A DNA stretch of 64,000 nt from Xiphydria camelus (taxonomy: Eukaryota > Arthropoda > Insecta > Hymenoptera > Xiphydriidae): NCBI GenBank assembly GCA_963678675.1, contig OY783192.1, forward strand, positions 3,916,001 through 3,980,000, given 5' to 3'. The position numbers were made by a program, and so were the translations under genes. Below, piece after piece: positions 55,116-64,000 of this stretch; position 1 is the stretch's first letter, and the number at the start of each line of letters is the position of its first letter. Below the pieces are notes generated by a model that had not been told where the DNA came from, did no database searches, and saw only the letters and a list, made by a program, of their open reading frames with translations.

Positions 55116-55396
55116 CATTGAGAAAAATGATGTTTCTAAATATAGCAAATAATCCCAGAAAGTATGGGGGAAAAACTGCAAGTAAGAAATCTAGTGATAA
55201 TGTACTCGTAATTATGAATTCAGTTAAATACTATATAAAATTTGCTTCTGTGTCAGACGTAAATACAAGTCCTCTCTGTACAGTATAATATTTAACTGAA
55301 TTCATAACTGTCTCAACACTACATTTTTACCTAAAGTTTTTCCCCCATACTTTCTGGAATTGATTGCTACAATTTGAAACAGCCTTTCTCTCTGTT
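55116..55396. mobile_element. Family E MITE, uninterrupted copy
   Basis: CATTGAGAAAAATGATGTTT, AGCAAATAATCCCAGAAAGT and, at the right, CCCCCATACTTTCTGGAATT, TTTGAAACAGCCTTTCTCTC-TG. TA at 55114-55115 and 55397-55398. At 55221-55234 it reads CAGTTAAATACTAT, the empty equivalent of the pogo insertion site in the 36-kb copy. Confidence 0.75.
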
Positions 55397-55398
55397 TA

Positions 55399-55598
55399 CA
55401 CGGAGCAAAAAAATAGCAATGGTCGCCGTTTGAACAGTAACGATCGCTGTCTCGAAATATCTTACATAAAATCGAGCATCGAATTAGCGATGATCGCTGT
55501 TGGGGCTCGAGTAATCAATGCTATTCATTATTGCTTTCTTTGCTAAATTCAATCAGCGCTGTTCGGACAGCGACCATCGCTATTTTTTTTTCTCCGTG
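55399..55598. mobile_element. MITE with CACGGAGCAAAAAAATAGC ends, 200 bp
   Basis: Left CACGGAGCAAAAAAATAGCA-ATGGTCGC and right GCGACCATCGCTATTTTTTT-TTCTCCGTG. The CGATCGCTGT/ACAGCGA words recur inside. It shares the TA at 55397-55398 with the preceding MITE. Confidence 0.72.
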
Positions 55599-55628
55599 CA
55601 AATGCGTGCAATATGAAAGGTTCCTATA

Positions 55629-55776
55629 CATAGTAAAAAATTCTGCGGTGTGGACCTATACAGACCACTTTTGGTGTTAGATAACAATGGCATAAGACTG
55701 AATGACACCAGATGTGGTACATGTAGGTCCACATCGATGAAATGGTGTTAACAATCAACACCAATTTTTTACCGTG
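55629..55776. mobile_element. Small MITE, 148 bp
   Basis: Left CATAGTAAAAAATTCTGCGG and right ACACCAATTTTTTACCGTG, with inner pairs GTGGACCTATACAG/CATGTAGGTCCAC. TA at 55627-55628 and 55777-55778. Confidence 0.6.
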
Positions 55777-56485
55777 TACAATACAACGGAGCCGCTAACG
55801 TTGACGTCATTTCCGGTAAATCTATACGCATCCGGGGCACACCTCTTTTTCGAAATAAGAAGAACGTTCGTTCGAGATATAGCATAATCGAGGTCCGCAC
55901 GTCGTTCCTATAACAGATTTCTTCTTCCACGCGACGAAAGGCGAAGAAAGGAAACGTTTCGGGAGAATAACGACGAGAAATGAAAGGATACGAGCGAGGG
56001 AATCGCCGGAGGACGACCTAGGTTTAGTATGTAGATGTCGCGATAAGATTTCGACCCTCTCGCGCGCGATTGTGAGGGCTGGATGACGTCTCTCGTTGCG
56101 ACGATCGTGATATATGGATACTTGCGCCACCCTCCATCCGCTTACTTCGCAACGCGGTAACATACGTCAAAGCCTTCGTCACGACGCCGCCGCCGAACCT
56201 CTACCCCCCGCACGACCACGCACGGGGCGTATGAAAGTATCTAGTTTTCGGTCGCCGAAATGTACCCCACCCTTTGCCATACAACTGCCGGTCGGAAATA
56301 CGATCTCGAGTGATTCTGGGCAGCGGCGATACAGTGCTTGCTTTCCATGGTAAATCTCCAGTGAATCGCGGAATTCTGTCCACTTTCGAGCGAGTCTACA
56401 CGGATTTCCATTCAGCTGCGATGATCGATTTTTGCATTTGCGCTCAAATTTAAATCGACGAACGACATGTATACCTATTTGTATG
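55777..56485. other. GC-rich stretch, no gene supported
   Basis: Frames open on both strands without motifs. Confidence 0.3.
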
Positions 56486-56570
56486 TACACTGAATAGAGA
56501 AATATTTTATTGAATTTAAAAAAAAACATATTTATATTCTCGTATTCAGTTTGAGATATACATAAGTACC
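56486..56570 (+). repeat. Flanking direct repeat, left copy
   Basis: About 85 bp: CACTGAATAGAGAAATATTT...TATTCAGTTTGAGATA. A second copy in the same orientation is at 57119-57203; the two enclose a family K fragment and a MITE. Confidence 0.55.
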
Positions 56571-56690
56571 CGCGCGAGTCGAAATTTTAGACTCACTTGT
56601 TTAGACTTATAGTAGGTTGATTTTCCATTGCATTAAAACCCTATGTTGAGTCTGAAATAGTCCGTTAGTGAACATTTCATCAACTTTAGG
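56571..56690 (+). mobile_element. Family K fragment
   Basis: GCGAGTCGAAATTTTAGACT, TAGTAGGTTGATTTTCCATT-GC and CCGTTAGTGAACATTTCATC match the first 130 bp of 43551-44216. It ends where the next MITE begins. Confidence 0.6.
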
Positions 56691-56692
56691 TA

Positions 56693-57111
56693 CAGGGGAA
56701 AGTCGAGCGGTATCGGACATAACTTTCAATCAGAGATTAATTGAATATTCCAAGAGATAAAATTATAGTAAAGGGTTTTTCTCATAGTTTTAATGTATTA
56801 ATATACGTAACTCAACAAAATTAATTAGTACGAGAAATGTTCATTTGAAAATAAACGTCATTTTTGCAGGGTTCTAAAAAGTGGCGGGTGATATCGGTGA
56901 AATAAGTCGATGCAGTCTCAAAATGTATTCAACAAAATGCTCTATAAATCTCACGCTGACACAATTGTTGGAAACAAAATAGCGTCGCGATACTTCTTTC
57001 TTATCGAGAAAGAGGTTTAGTGACTAAAATAGTGCTGCCATCGTTTCACAGCTATTCCAATTAGCTTTGTCCGATATCACCCGCTGTCCGATAAGACTCG
57101 ACTTTCCCCTA
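56693..57111. mobile_element. MITE with CAGGGGAAAGTCGAG ends, about 420 bp
   Basis: Left CAGGGGAAAGTCGAGCGGTA-TCGGACATAA; right, reverse-complemented, TAGGGGAAAGTCGAGTCTTA-TCGGACAGCG, with a TGATATCGG phrase repeated inside (about 56888 and 57072). TA precedes the left end. The style (purine-rich CAGGGG tip, TA duplication) fits Tc1/mariner or pogo derivatives. Confidence 0.68.
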
Positions 57112-57118
57112 CACGTAT

Positions 57119-57203
57119 GCGCACTGAATAAAAAAATGTCTCATTAGTTTAAAAAAAAAAGAGACATTTAATTTTTCGTATTTAGTTTGAGATACATTAT
57201 AAG
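57119..57203 (+). repeat. Flanking direct repeat, right copy
   Basis: CACTGAATAAAAAAATGTCT...TATTTAGTTTGAGATAC; same orientation and similar length as 56486-56570. Confidence 0.55.
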
Positions 57204-58401
57204 TAGATCGGTTCATTTCAATTCTGCGTTCTCAAATCACTCAAAGAGTACCTAATTGGCAGTGTTGTAATGAATCTTTTCAATAAAAATTCCCAAGTAG
57301 CTCCTATACATATCTCTTCTTTTTTGTTTCGTAAGATAACACGCATGTTGCGGCGTCCGTACCGCAGCGCGCGATGCGCGCATCTAAACGGTCGGCGTTC
57401 GTTTGTACACTAAATTGAATGGTTATTGGCTGGAACGCTCCAGACGCTGTAAACGCTCGCAAAAGTGCCAACAAACATCGGCCGACGAGAGTGCCGGTTT
57501 GTAAACCGCGCTCGCGAGTTGCGCGCAGGGACGGACAATTAGCCGGTTTTACGGCAAATTGCGAGCCGCAGATGACGCCATCCCGTAACTCTCTCGAATT
57601 GATTTTCCTTTACTTTTGCTTTTTAACGAATCTGGAATACGGGGAAGGGTTACGGCGACGTGCGTCTCCCAGGGAGATGAGAGTAGCCCCGCCGCAGCCG
57701 GACGGCTGCTTAACGACAAGTTGCAGGCAGGTATACTGTATATACTCGCTCGCGGGTAACAACCGGATTGATTTATAGTCTTATTGCCCCGCGCGTGTCA
57801 TCGATCGATACGTATTCCTACGTACGTGCGGTCGATCGCGTCCCTGGTAACGGTAGATCTCGCGAACGCGGGTAGCCGCGACCGGGATATAGGTGCCTGT
57901 TGCATTTTCTCGAGAAGCACGCGCCTTTTTGCCCAGCCGTCGCTGGAAACCGCGGGACGAGAGATCGCGCGGCATCGGGATAGACGCGTGTGCCGATATA
58001 TCGATGACATTAACATACAATGGACTGGAAATGAACTAGCCGGATCTCCGGGGATGTTCTACGCGAGAAACATCGCGATGAAGCGAAGTGAGGAGCGGCT
58101 AGCCCTGCGACTGAAAGCTGCCAAAATGTCCGAAGTTGTACCGATTTGTGGGTGAGACTTTGTTAAGTGGTTTTTATGCAGTTGATTTACAAAGCTTTTT
58201 CGTTTGCTGGAATCTTACTTGACGCGATTTTCCTTTCCCAATATTTTCCGTCTTGTAAGCTGTAAGAGAAACGTGTATTTTTAATATATAATTGTATATA
58301 AAACTTTTATTTAATACGGTAATTGTGAAAATTAATATACTCCCTCGTGAGATTTGTATTACACTTTTGTGGAACGATAATCACGCATTGAATGAAAGCT
58401 T
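57204..58401. other. CpG-rich DNA, no gene supported
   Basis: Overlapping open frames on both strands. A YIDD tetrapeptide in one frame near 58000 is not backed by other reverse-transcriptase motifs. Confidence 0.33.
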
Positions 58402-58619
58402 TACATCATATGAGGCTAAATTTACTCGACAGTACAGAAGCTCAAATCCATTACCTATGAGCTTTTGGCTCACGTTTACATAATACTTTTTTGAAAATTA
58501 CATTTCTACCTACAATAAAGTCTTATTTCGCTGTAGGCCAAAAGTTCATAGATAATGAGATAATATATAGTGTGATTGAAGTTTCTTTCCTGGCGACTAA
58601 GTTTAGCCTCATCTGGTAT
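58402..58619. mobile_element. Family B MITE, 218 bp
   Basis: ATATGAGGCTAAATTTACTC at the left, CTATGAGCTTTTGGCTCACG and GTAGGCCAAAAGTTCATAGA inside, GGCGACTAAGTTTAGCCTCA at the right. More diverged at the left tip than the 38-kb copy. Confidence 0.72.
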
Positions 58620-60789
58620 ACGAATATATTAAGTTTAATACCAATGTTTTCTTACAGTGACAAATAGCTCACGAATATCTTCCCCACTTTCCAAATAACA
58701 GCCGGTGGCCGGAAGCCCGCAGTGGCAAATGATACAGGCTATACAACCAGTGTATAGCTCACATTCGTACCACCTGTATTATCAGTTCCAATTAAGGCTA
58801 CAAGACATTTCGTAGTTCCTCAAATTTTTATGACACCCGCTTAGTCTTTCCAATCGATACCTCACGAGATCCGCGCGAGAGGGTCGACGCGAACACGACG
58901 CGATCGCGTCAAGTTCTCGATCTACGTCAATACACATCGTGTAAACGCGTCACTAACGATCGGGCGAGGCCGAAAATCAAAGCGGCGATTTTGAAAGATA
59001 CACGCGTCTAATCGATCGACGATGCCGGATTACGTCTCGGCGTGGGCAGCCGGACATGGCAGTCTCGACGCGCGGTGTAACAGCGCGCGATCAAAGGAGC
59101 GGCTGTGGCTGGAGCACGTCGCGGCACAATCGCGACTCGACAGCTACAAAAAAATGCCGACGAAGAGCCGCGAGTAGACGAGTCGAAGAGAGAAAGGAGC
59201 GACGGGCGGAGGGAACGAAAGCAATTAAAATAGGTATACCGATGACTTCCGCCTACGGCACGAGCAATACGCGGTGTCGATTCGAGAAAACGTGGCGCGC
59301 GACACGGTCCCTTTAACCGTTTTACGAAGCTATCGATGTAATTACGGCGAAAGCGGGACGCCGAGTCGTCGTCATACCTTTTGAACGCGGATTGGCTGCA
59401 GATTACTCGAGTCGTGTACGAGTGATCGACGCACAGGTATGCAGGTGTCCAAATAGGTGAACATCGGCGGTGGAAGATAAAACGAAATTGTCGACTTCGG
59501 CCTATCTCAGAGCGTTTCCTCTTTCCTAAAATTCCTCCGGGGATCCCTTCACCGCGCTCCGGAGTCTTCGCGGTCCAGCCGCTTCTACGCCGCTGCTCCT
59601 CGCCCTTCCCTATTGTCCTGGACATTCTTTCGAGTTTTCGTCGAAATGCATCGCCCTCACTGCCGAGAAACGCGTCGTGCGAGCAGGTGAATAACGCGCG
59701 AGATATCGGTGTACTCCGAAAACGAACGAGTTTCTCTTTCCTTTGACACGGTCACCTACACGAAAGGGCCCCAAGGGTGCACGGACAGGACGATATAAGT
59801 TCCTCGTGAGCACGAGTAGCCGCCGCCGTTTGGCTTACAGAAAAGGCACTGCTCCATCGAAAAGCCCTTATCTCGACGGCCGAAAGCACTACGGGGCATG
59901 AGGCAACTTACGACATAATTGTACAGTCGTCACGACGTTCATGCAAACTACAATAGATGATTGTTCTTAAAGTTTAAATTTGCTGCATGAGTAAACAAAT
60001 AATTGTTCCTCAAAAAATTGTTAAGTTTACATTATAATGTGATTCAAATTAATCGCTTTATTTTTTAGTCAGGTAATAACAAGGAAGCCCTTATTACGGA
60101 AGTCCTAGTTCAGCCTCACAGGGGCCTCTTCTTAACTAAAGCCACCGCTAACTAATTTTTACACGAGTTGTCTTTCCAGGAAGGTCATAGTTTTCTCGAC
60201 CCAGGAAATCGACCGAGCGCGCGCGGGCGGTCCCCGATAATTTCAATTCGAGCGTTACTGCCGCAGTCTTTTGTAATTAGCGGCCGACATATCGCGAGCA
60301 CCCGTTCGTTGCGCAACTCCCGTGGCTCGTTCGCGTTATGCAAATGCGACGCGCCGCATAGCGCACCTTCGCGAGGAGGGAATCAGACAGCGACGGATAG
60401 AGGGATAGGCATCTATACCCATTCGCGACGAGTCACGAGTCCCGCGCCGCGATCCGATGAATGCGCTTATTTTCAAAGGCCATAGGGCGCCTGGTCGCGG
60501 GACGCCTTACCCACCGCACTCGATTCATCGGGGTGCATAATTCCGTATTTTCAGATGATGATCGAGTCTTCGTTATCCTCGATGAATGGGTTACGTGCTG
60601 AAAGAACGTTTCGCGTCACTAGTGCCAAAAGATCGTATACGCAATTCTACGTCCTTTTGGCATTGTAAAAGCCAATAGGGCTTATAAAAAAAATTTGTTC
60701 TCGCGACTAATAGAAATGGCCCAAAAATGGTAAAATAAAAATTTGAAAAACTAAAGGCTAAATGGTTTATAGTATATGGTTGACATGCT
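58620..60789. other. Mostly CpG-rich DNA, no gene supported
   Basis: 58860-59830 and 60170-60580 are CpG-rich, with overlapping frames on both strands and no motifs. Confidence 0.33.
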
Positions 60790-60930
60790 CGTTTGGCATA
60801 AAGTTTCTTAAAAATCATGAAAACTAATGCCATAAGAGTGTATCGCTTCACATACGTGTACATGCCTAAGATCGATACACCCTTATGACATTAGTTTTCG
60901 TGATTTGCCGAGAAATTAATAGCAAAAGAG
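60790..60930. repeat. Imperfect inverted repeat
   Basis: TCATGAAAACTAATGCCATA-AGAGTGTATCG (60815-60845) pairs with CGATACACCCTTATGACATT-AGTTTTCGTGA (60873-60903) with three mismatches. Weaker pairing extends outward by about 25 bp per side. Loop 27 nt. Confidence 0.62.
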
Positions 60931-60949
60931 CGTATAGACAATTTTCTAC

Positions 60950-61440
60950 TTATACATATGTATATAAAAGAACATGTCCTGACTGACTGATTGACTCATC
61001 AACGCCAAGCCGAAACCACTGAAGCGAATTACATGAAATTTGGACAGTAGGTTTCTTTTTTGACGTAAACATCCACTTAGAAAAGATTTTATGAAACTCC
61101 TCCCTTAGGTGTTAAAATAGGGGATGTAAATTTGTATGAAAATCCGTCACTTATAAAGTTAGATCCATGAAAATTGATGTTTGACTTTTCGGTTAGAAAT
61201 TAAGAAAGACGTGTTTCAGAATTTTTTTAAATTTGTCCCTTAAAGGGTTGAAATAAGGGATGAAATTATTTTGAGATCCACGCGAAAGAAGTTACGGCCG
61301 AAAAGCAAGTGCTTTATACGCCTTTTTGCTTTCAAGTTTCCAATATTTAAAAAATTTATTTATTCATATTTAGACCAATTTGTGTGAACAAAAAAACTCT
61401 TTATACGCCCTTTTGGCTTCATAAAGGTACTTTTTGGAGC
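60950..61440 (+). repeat. Dispersed repeat, plus-strand copy
   Basis: GACTGACTGATTGACTCATC, CCGAAACCACTGAAGCGAAT, GGGGATGTAAATTTGTATGA, AGAAAGACGTGTTTCAGAAT, ATATTTAGACCAATTTGTGT: the same order as the minus-strand copy at 6905-7345. No ORF is conserved. Confidence 0.6.
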
Positions 61441-61557
61441 ATGCGAGCTCTTGGTATTAGTAACTCGACTTCTTTTGCGGAGCAACCAACCCCTTCGCAA
61501 TGAAACGAAACAAATTTAATCTCGCGGTTCTTCGACAATCTCCGCCGCGCGAATTTA

Positions 61558-61890
61558 GCCCCGTTTCACATGGGACCCATGATCGGTGCTGACGATCGGA
61601 CAAGCCACGGGCTAACCGTGATCGATATACCGTATGTCTGACGGCAAGCGCAACAAAACTTCGGCAGTTTTTACCGACGGTGGTCGAATCTTGCATTAGC
61701 ATTAGATCCAATGCAATTTTCGACCACCGTCGGTAAAAACTGCCGAAGTTTTGTTGCGCTTGCCGTCAGACACATACGGTATATATATATATCGTTCGAC
61801 CGATGATACGCATTCATGTGAAAGCTACGTTTGAAACAATGGACCCGACCGATCGTCAGCGCTGATCATCGGTCCCATGTGAAACGGGGT
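61558..61890. mobile_element. Fold-back element with TTA flanks, 333 bp
   Basis: Ends GCCCCGTTTCACATGGGACC (left) and, reverse-complemented, ACCCCGTTTCACATGGGACC (right). TTA lies on both sides (61555-61557, 61891-61893). In the centre, arms 61636-61687 and 61720-61771 are perfect 52-bp inverted repeats with a 32-nt loop. TTA plus short G/C-rich tips suggest a PIF/Harbinger-derived MITE. Non-coding. Confidence 0.72.
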
Positions 61891-61902
61891 TTATACTCGA
61901 AG

Positions 61903-62136
61903 AGAAATGTTCGTTAAAAATTATCGCGAAAATCACGTAATCATGGGACGTTATGTCAACAACCAAATTTTTACTACAAACCACGATAAAATTCATTTAT
62001 CCCCCACTCTATTTCAGTCATTCGTTTTCCTGAAAAAATATTCAATTTTACCCGGAAGCATGTGTACAAATTTGATCGTTGACATCATGTCTCATGGTTA
62101 CGTGAATTTCACGGTAATTTTTAAAGAAAATTTCCG
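61903..62136. mobile_element. Palindromic MITE, about 234 bp
   Basis: AAAATTATCGCGAAAATCAC-GTAATCATGGGACGTTATGTCAAC at the left pairs with GTTGACATCATGTCTCATGG-TTACGTGAATTTCACGGTAA at the right. The plus-strand open frame across it is a by-product of the palindrome. Confidence 0.6.
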
Positions 62137-62140
62137 CGTG

Positions 62141-62923
62141 CGCGTACACGTCTTCGATTACACCACGGGTAAGTAGCTCGCGCGGACGTCGAATCCATCG
62201 AGAGCGTGCGCAAGCGCGAGGAGTAAGAAGGGAGGCGGCCGGCAGTGGCGCGCGCGATCGCTTTCTCGAGTGTTTTAGAAACTGGAATGTATTATCAATG
62301 CAGGTGGCCTGAAACGCTATTGTGGATGCAGGCCTCCGCTCCACTCAGCACTCGAGGCCGTGGGGCTCTCCGTGAGAATTGGTTTGGTCTTGCGTCGCGA
62401 GCGCGAGAGAGGAAATCGGGAGGAGAGTGGGAGGGCACGCGAGTGGAGAGAGAAACACTACGACGGCCACCGCGCGCTTACAATCGAAATTTCTCCGCGC
62501 GCCGAGCGCGTCGAACCCGAGTCATTTCACTTTTAAATACTCCGCGCGACGCGTATAGGATCGTCGCGAGACGTCAAAACGAGTTGATTCGTCGGTCGGG
62601 GTCCCCCCGTAACGATGCTTTCTTTCCCGGCGCTCCTCGCCGTCGCGCGTATACGTGCCGAACGGCAGATCGATTCGGTTAGTTTACGTTAGGTTAGGAG
62701 AGGATAACGGCGAGCGGCGCGTACGAGTAGAGTATACGCGGATATACCGGCAGCGAGTGTGCGCTTTCGCAATAGTGAGAGGTGTGTGCCGCTGCACACG
62801 CCTTCCGCGCGACGGAACCCCGACTCTCCGAGATCTCGAGTCGCTTTTGCTCTCTCTCCGCCTCTACTCACGATATCGCGGCATCGCAAAATCAGTACAG
62901 ACGTTTTTTTTCCCGAACCTGTA
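62141..62923. other. CpG-rich DNA, no gene supported
   Basis: Open frames on both strands, no motifs. GGTAAGTAG at 62169 looks like a splice donor but belongs to no recognisable exon. Confidence 0.33.
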
Positions 62924-63176
62924 CTGAGAAAAATAACCTGATCAATTTAATCGAAATCTTGGAGACTATAACCAAACCGTTTGGTGAAAAATGGATCCTC
63001 CATCTGTTTGGTTAAACTGTCTATGTTCTGGTTGGAATAACTGGACATACACTTAGAAAAACTAAACATATATAATACAGTAGTTAGAATAAATAAACAT
63101 GTGGTTAGAATAACAAAACTCATTTAACCAGATGCATTTTGTCGTTTTAATCAAGTTATTTTTCTCGGAGTTCAGT
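62924..63176 (-). mobile_element. Family A MITE, reverse orientation
   Basis: CTGAGAAAAATAACCTGATC at the left after TA; GCATTTTGTCGTTTTAATCA and AGTTATTTTTCTCGG at the right. Close in layout to the copy at 20998-21235. Confidence 0.68.
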
Positions 63177-63186
63177 GCGACACTCG

Positions 63187-63246
63187 AACAAGAGAAAAAG
63201 ACGAAAGAAAAGAAATAAAAAGAAGAAGAAAAAGAAAAAGAAAAAA
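63187..63246 (+). repeat. Purine-rich low-complexity tract
   Basis: GAAAAAGACGAAAG, AGAAGAAGAAAAAG and similar phrases, about 60 bp, almost only A and G on the plus strand. Confidence 0.7.
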
Positions 63247-63542
63247 TGACCGTCGGTGATGTAGCAATTAAAATATCGTAAAAAGTACGTTTTACAGCAT
63301 CCGCGTAAGAAGGATTCATTTCTTCGACGTAGTATTACGAAATTATAACAGTACTGTAATTATATATATATACATAGTATATACAAAGTGAACCTTAACA
63401 TACGTCTATGTATTAATGGTTGCACGAGATCGAAGGGACAATACCTTTGCAACAGCTCTGCAAAACAAAAACGAATAGCAGGCCAAAAATGTACTTATTT
63501 ATTTGCCTCATCAACCATGCAGCAATGACCATTGATACATAG

Positions 63543-63835
63543 GCATATCGTCGGCTTTATATGAAAATCGCATAAGTCCAAATTTTGCATAAAGGGTTTT
63601 GGTGGCATCTGGTAGCGTTTTTCTGATCGGTTTCTTCACATTAGGTCTATCTCCAATAGATGGAAATTCTCCATCATTCCTCTCATTCTCCATCATGGAG
63701 AATATCCATCTATTGGAGATAGACGTAATGTGAAGAAACCGATCTGTAGGTTAAGACAAACGCTACCAGATGCCACCAAAACCCTTCATGCAAAATTTGG
63801 ACTGATGTGATTTTCATATAAAGCCGACGATATGC
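63543..63835. repeat. Long near-perfect hairpin, 293 bp
   Basis: Arms 63543-63675 and 63694-63835 are inverted copies: GCATATCGTCGGCTTTATAT at the left tip and its complement at the right tip. I count about six substitutions and one indel of about 9 bp (near 63621/63750) over about 130 bp. The inner stem continues AATAGATGG/CCATCTATT and CTCCAT/ATGGAG to a loop of under 20 nt. It has no TIR motif of the local families. It could be a young fold-back transposon or a hairpin RNA source for small RNAs. Confidence 0.75.
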
Positions 63836-64000
63836 AATATAGTGTACACGTAGTATATATATAGCATATATAATATTATAGTACTATAATTATCACGACT
63901 TAATACCATGCCGCAAAAGAGCTCGACGCATGCGAGCAGAGAGGGAACCTCTTTGTTATACCTCGCGAAATATCGGTCTTTTCAGCGCGCCAGGCGAAGC

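Noticed and set aside
57784..58155. YIDD tetrapeptide resembling a reverse-transcriptase active site
   Set aside because: No other reverse-transcriptase motifs upstream or downstream; flanking translation is Arg-rich GC-driven sequence.
61907..62176. 89-codon open frame
   Set aside because: Lies across the arms of a palindromic MITE.
63511..63696. 61-codon frame on the minus strand
   Set aside because: Lies within the left arm of the long hairpin and has no independent support.
1..64000. CRISPR array or bacterial operon
   Set aside because: No regularly spaced short direct repeats with unique spacers, no Shine-Dalgarno-led gene series; the sequence is eukaryotic in character.

Overview
The window looks like non-coding nuclear DNA from an insect, most plausibly a hymenopteran such as an ant. 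I see no operon structure, no long conserved ORF and no bacterial gene signatures. Instead GC-rich blocks dense in CpG (no CpG depletion) alternate with AT-rich tracts packed with short TA-flanked inverted-repeat transposons, relics of Tc1/mariner-like, pogo-like and PIF/Harbinger-like transposases, and a tRNA-derived SINE. The taxonomic call is inference from composition and transposon content, not from a host gene.

I find no confident host protein-coding gene. The open frames in the GC-rich blocks (about 0.4-1.1 kb, 5.6-6.3 kb, 9.3-11.2 kb, 13.8-18.2 kb, 19.0-20.2 kb, 27.3-28.3 kb, 30.5-33.2 kb, 42.2-42.9 kb, 52.2-53.5 kb, 57.3-60.5 kb, 62.1-62.9 kb) overlap on both strands, are rich in Arg/Ser/Pro, and look like by-products of GC-rich DNA. 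These blocks may hold promoters, 5' UTR exons or enhancers, but sequence alone does not show it. The one small candidate host gene is at 51.9-52.2 kb: a TATA box, a short ORF starting with a signal-peptide-like segment, and an AATAAA.

The dominant content is transposable elements. I use letters for families seen more than once. Family A (CACTGAGAAAAATAA ends, TA target): 1599, 4470, 12175, 12575/13735, 20998, 24811, 26168, 47833, 62924. Family B (TACCATGTAAGGC ends): 7415, 27211, 38052, 58402. Family C (CACAGAGAAAAAGAATTAG): 23863, 35636. Family D (CACGGAGAAAAAGGATT): 33338, 35425. Family E (CATTGAGAAAAATGATG-like): 36027, 55116. Family F: 29435 and a fragment at 40230. Family G (CACTGAGAGAAATAATTGC): 39938, 53500, 54610. 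Family H (AAGTTTGTGGTAA): 29568, 41538. Family K (ACCCGAGTYGAAATT ends): 11211, 43551, 56571. Many families share the outermost TA-CAC(T/G)GAGAAA(A) signature although their interiors differ, which suggests one transposase class mobilised them.

Larger elements are more informative. 2521-3399 is a fold-back with a mariner-like transposase C-terminus in its loop. 7919-9250 is a composite element carrying a 66-bp minisatellite, a tRNA-SINE and a long hairpin. 36140-37145 is a pogo-like element with a psq-type helix-turn-helix remnant, nested in family E. 42941-43522 is a PIF/Harbinger derivative with TTA duplication and a transposase N-terminal relic. 44295-47002 is a 2.7-kb element with 34-bp perfect inverted repeats, TTA duplication, clustered CTGCAGTCC motifs and an exon of a DDE_Tnp_4-like transposase. 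61558-61890 and 63543-63835 are fold-backs with very similar arms. Several nested insertions, two with paralogous empty sites elsewhere in the window, give a relative chronology.
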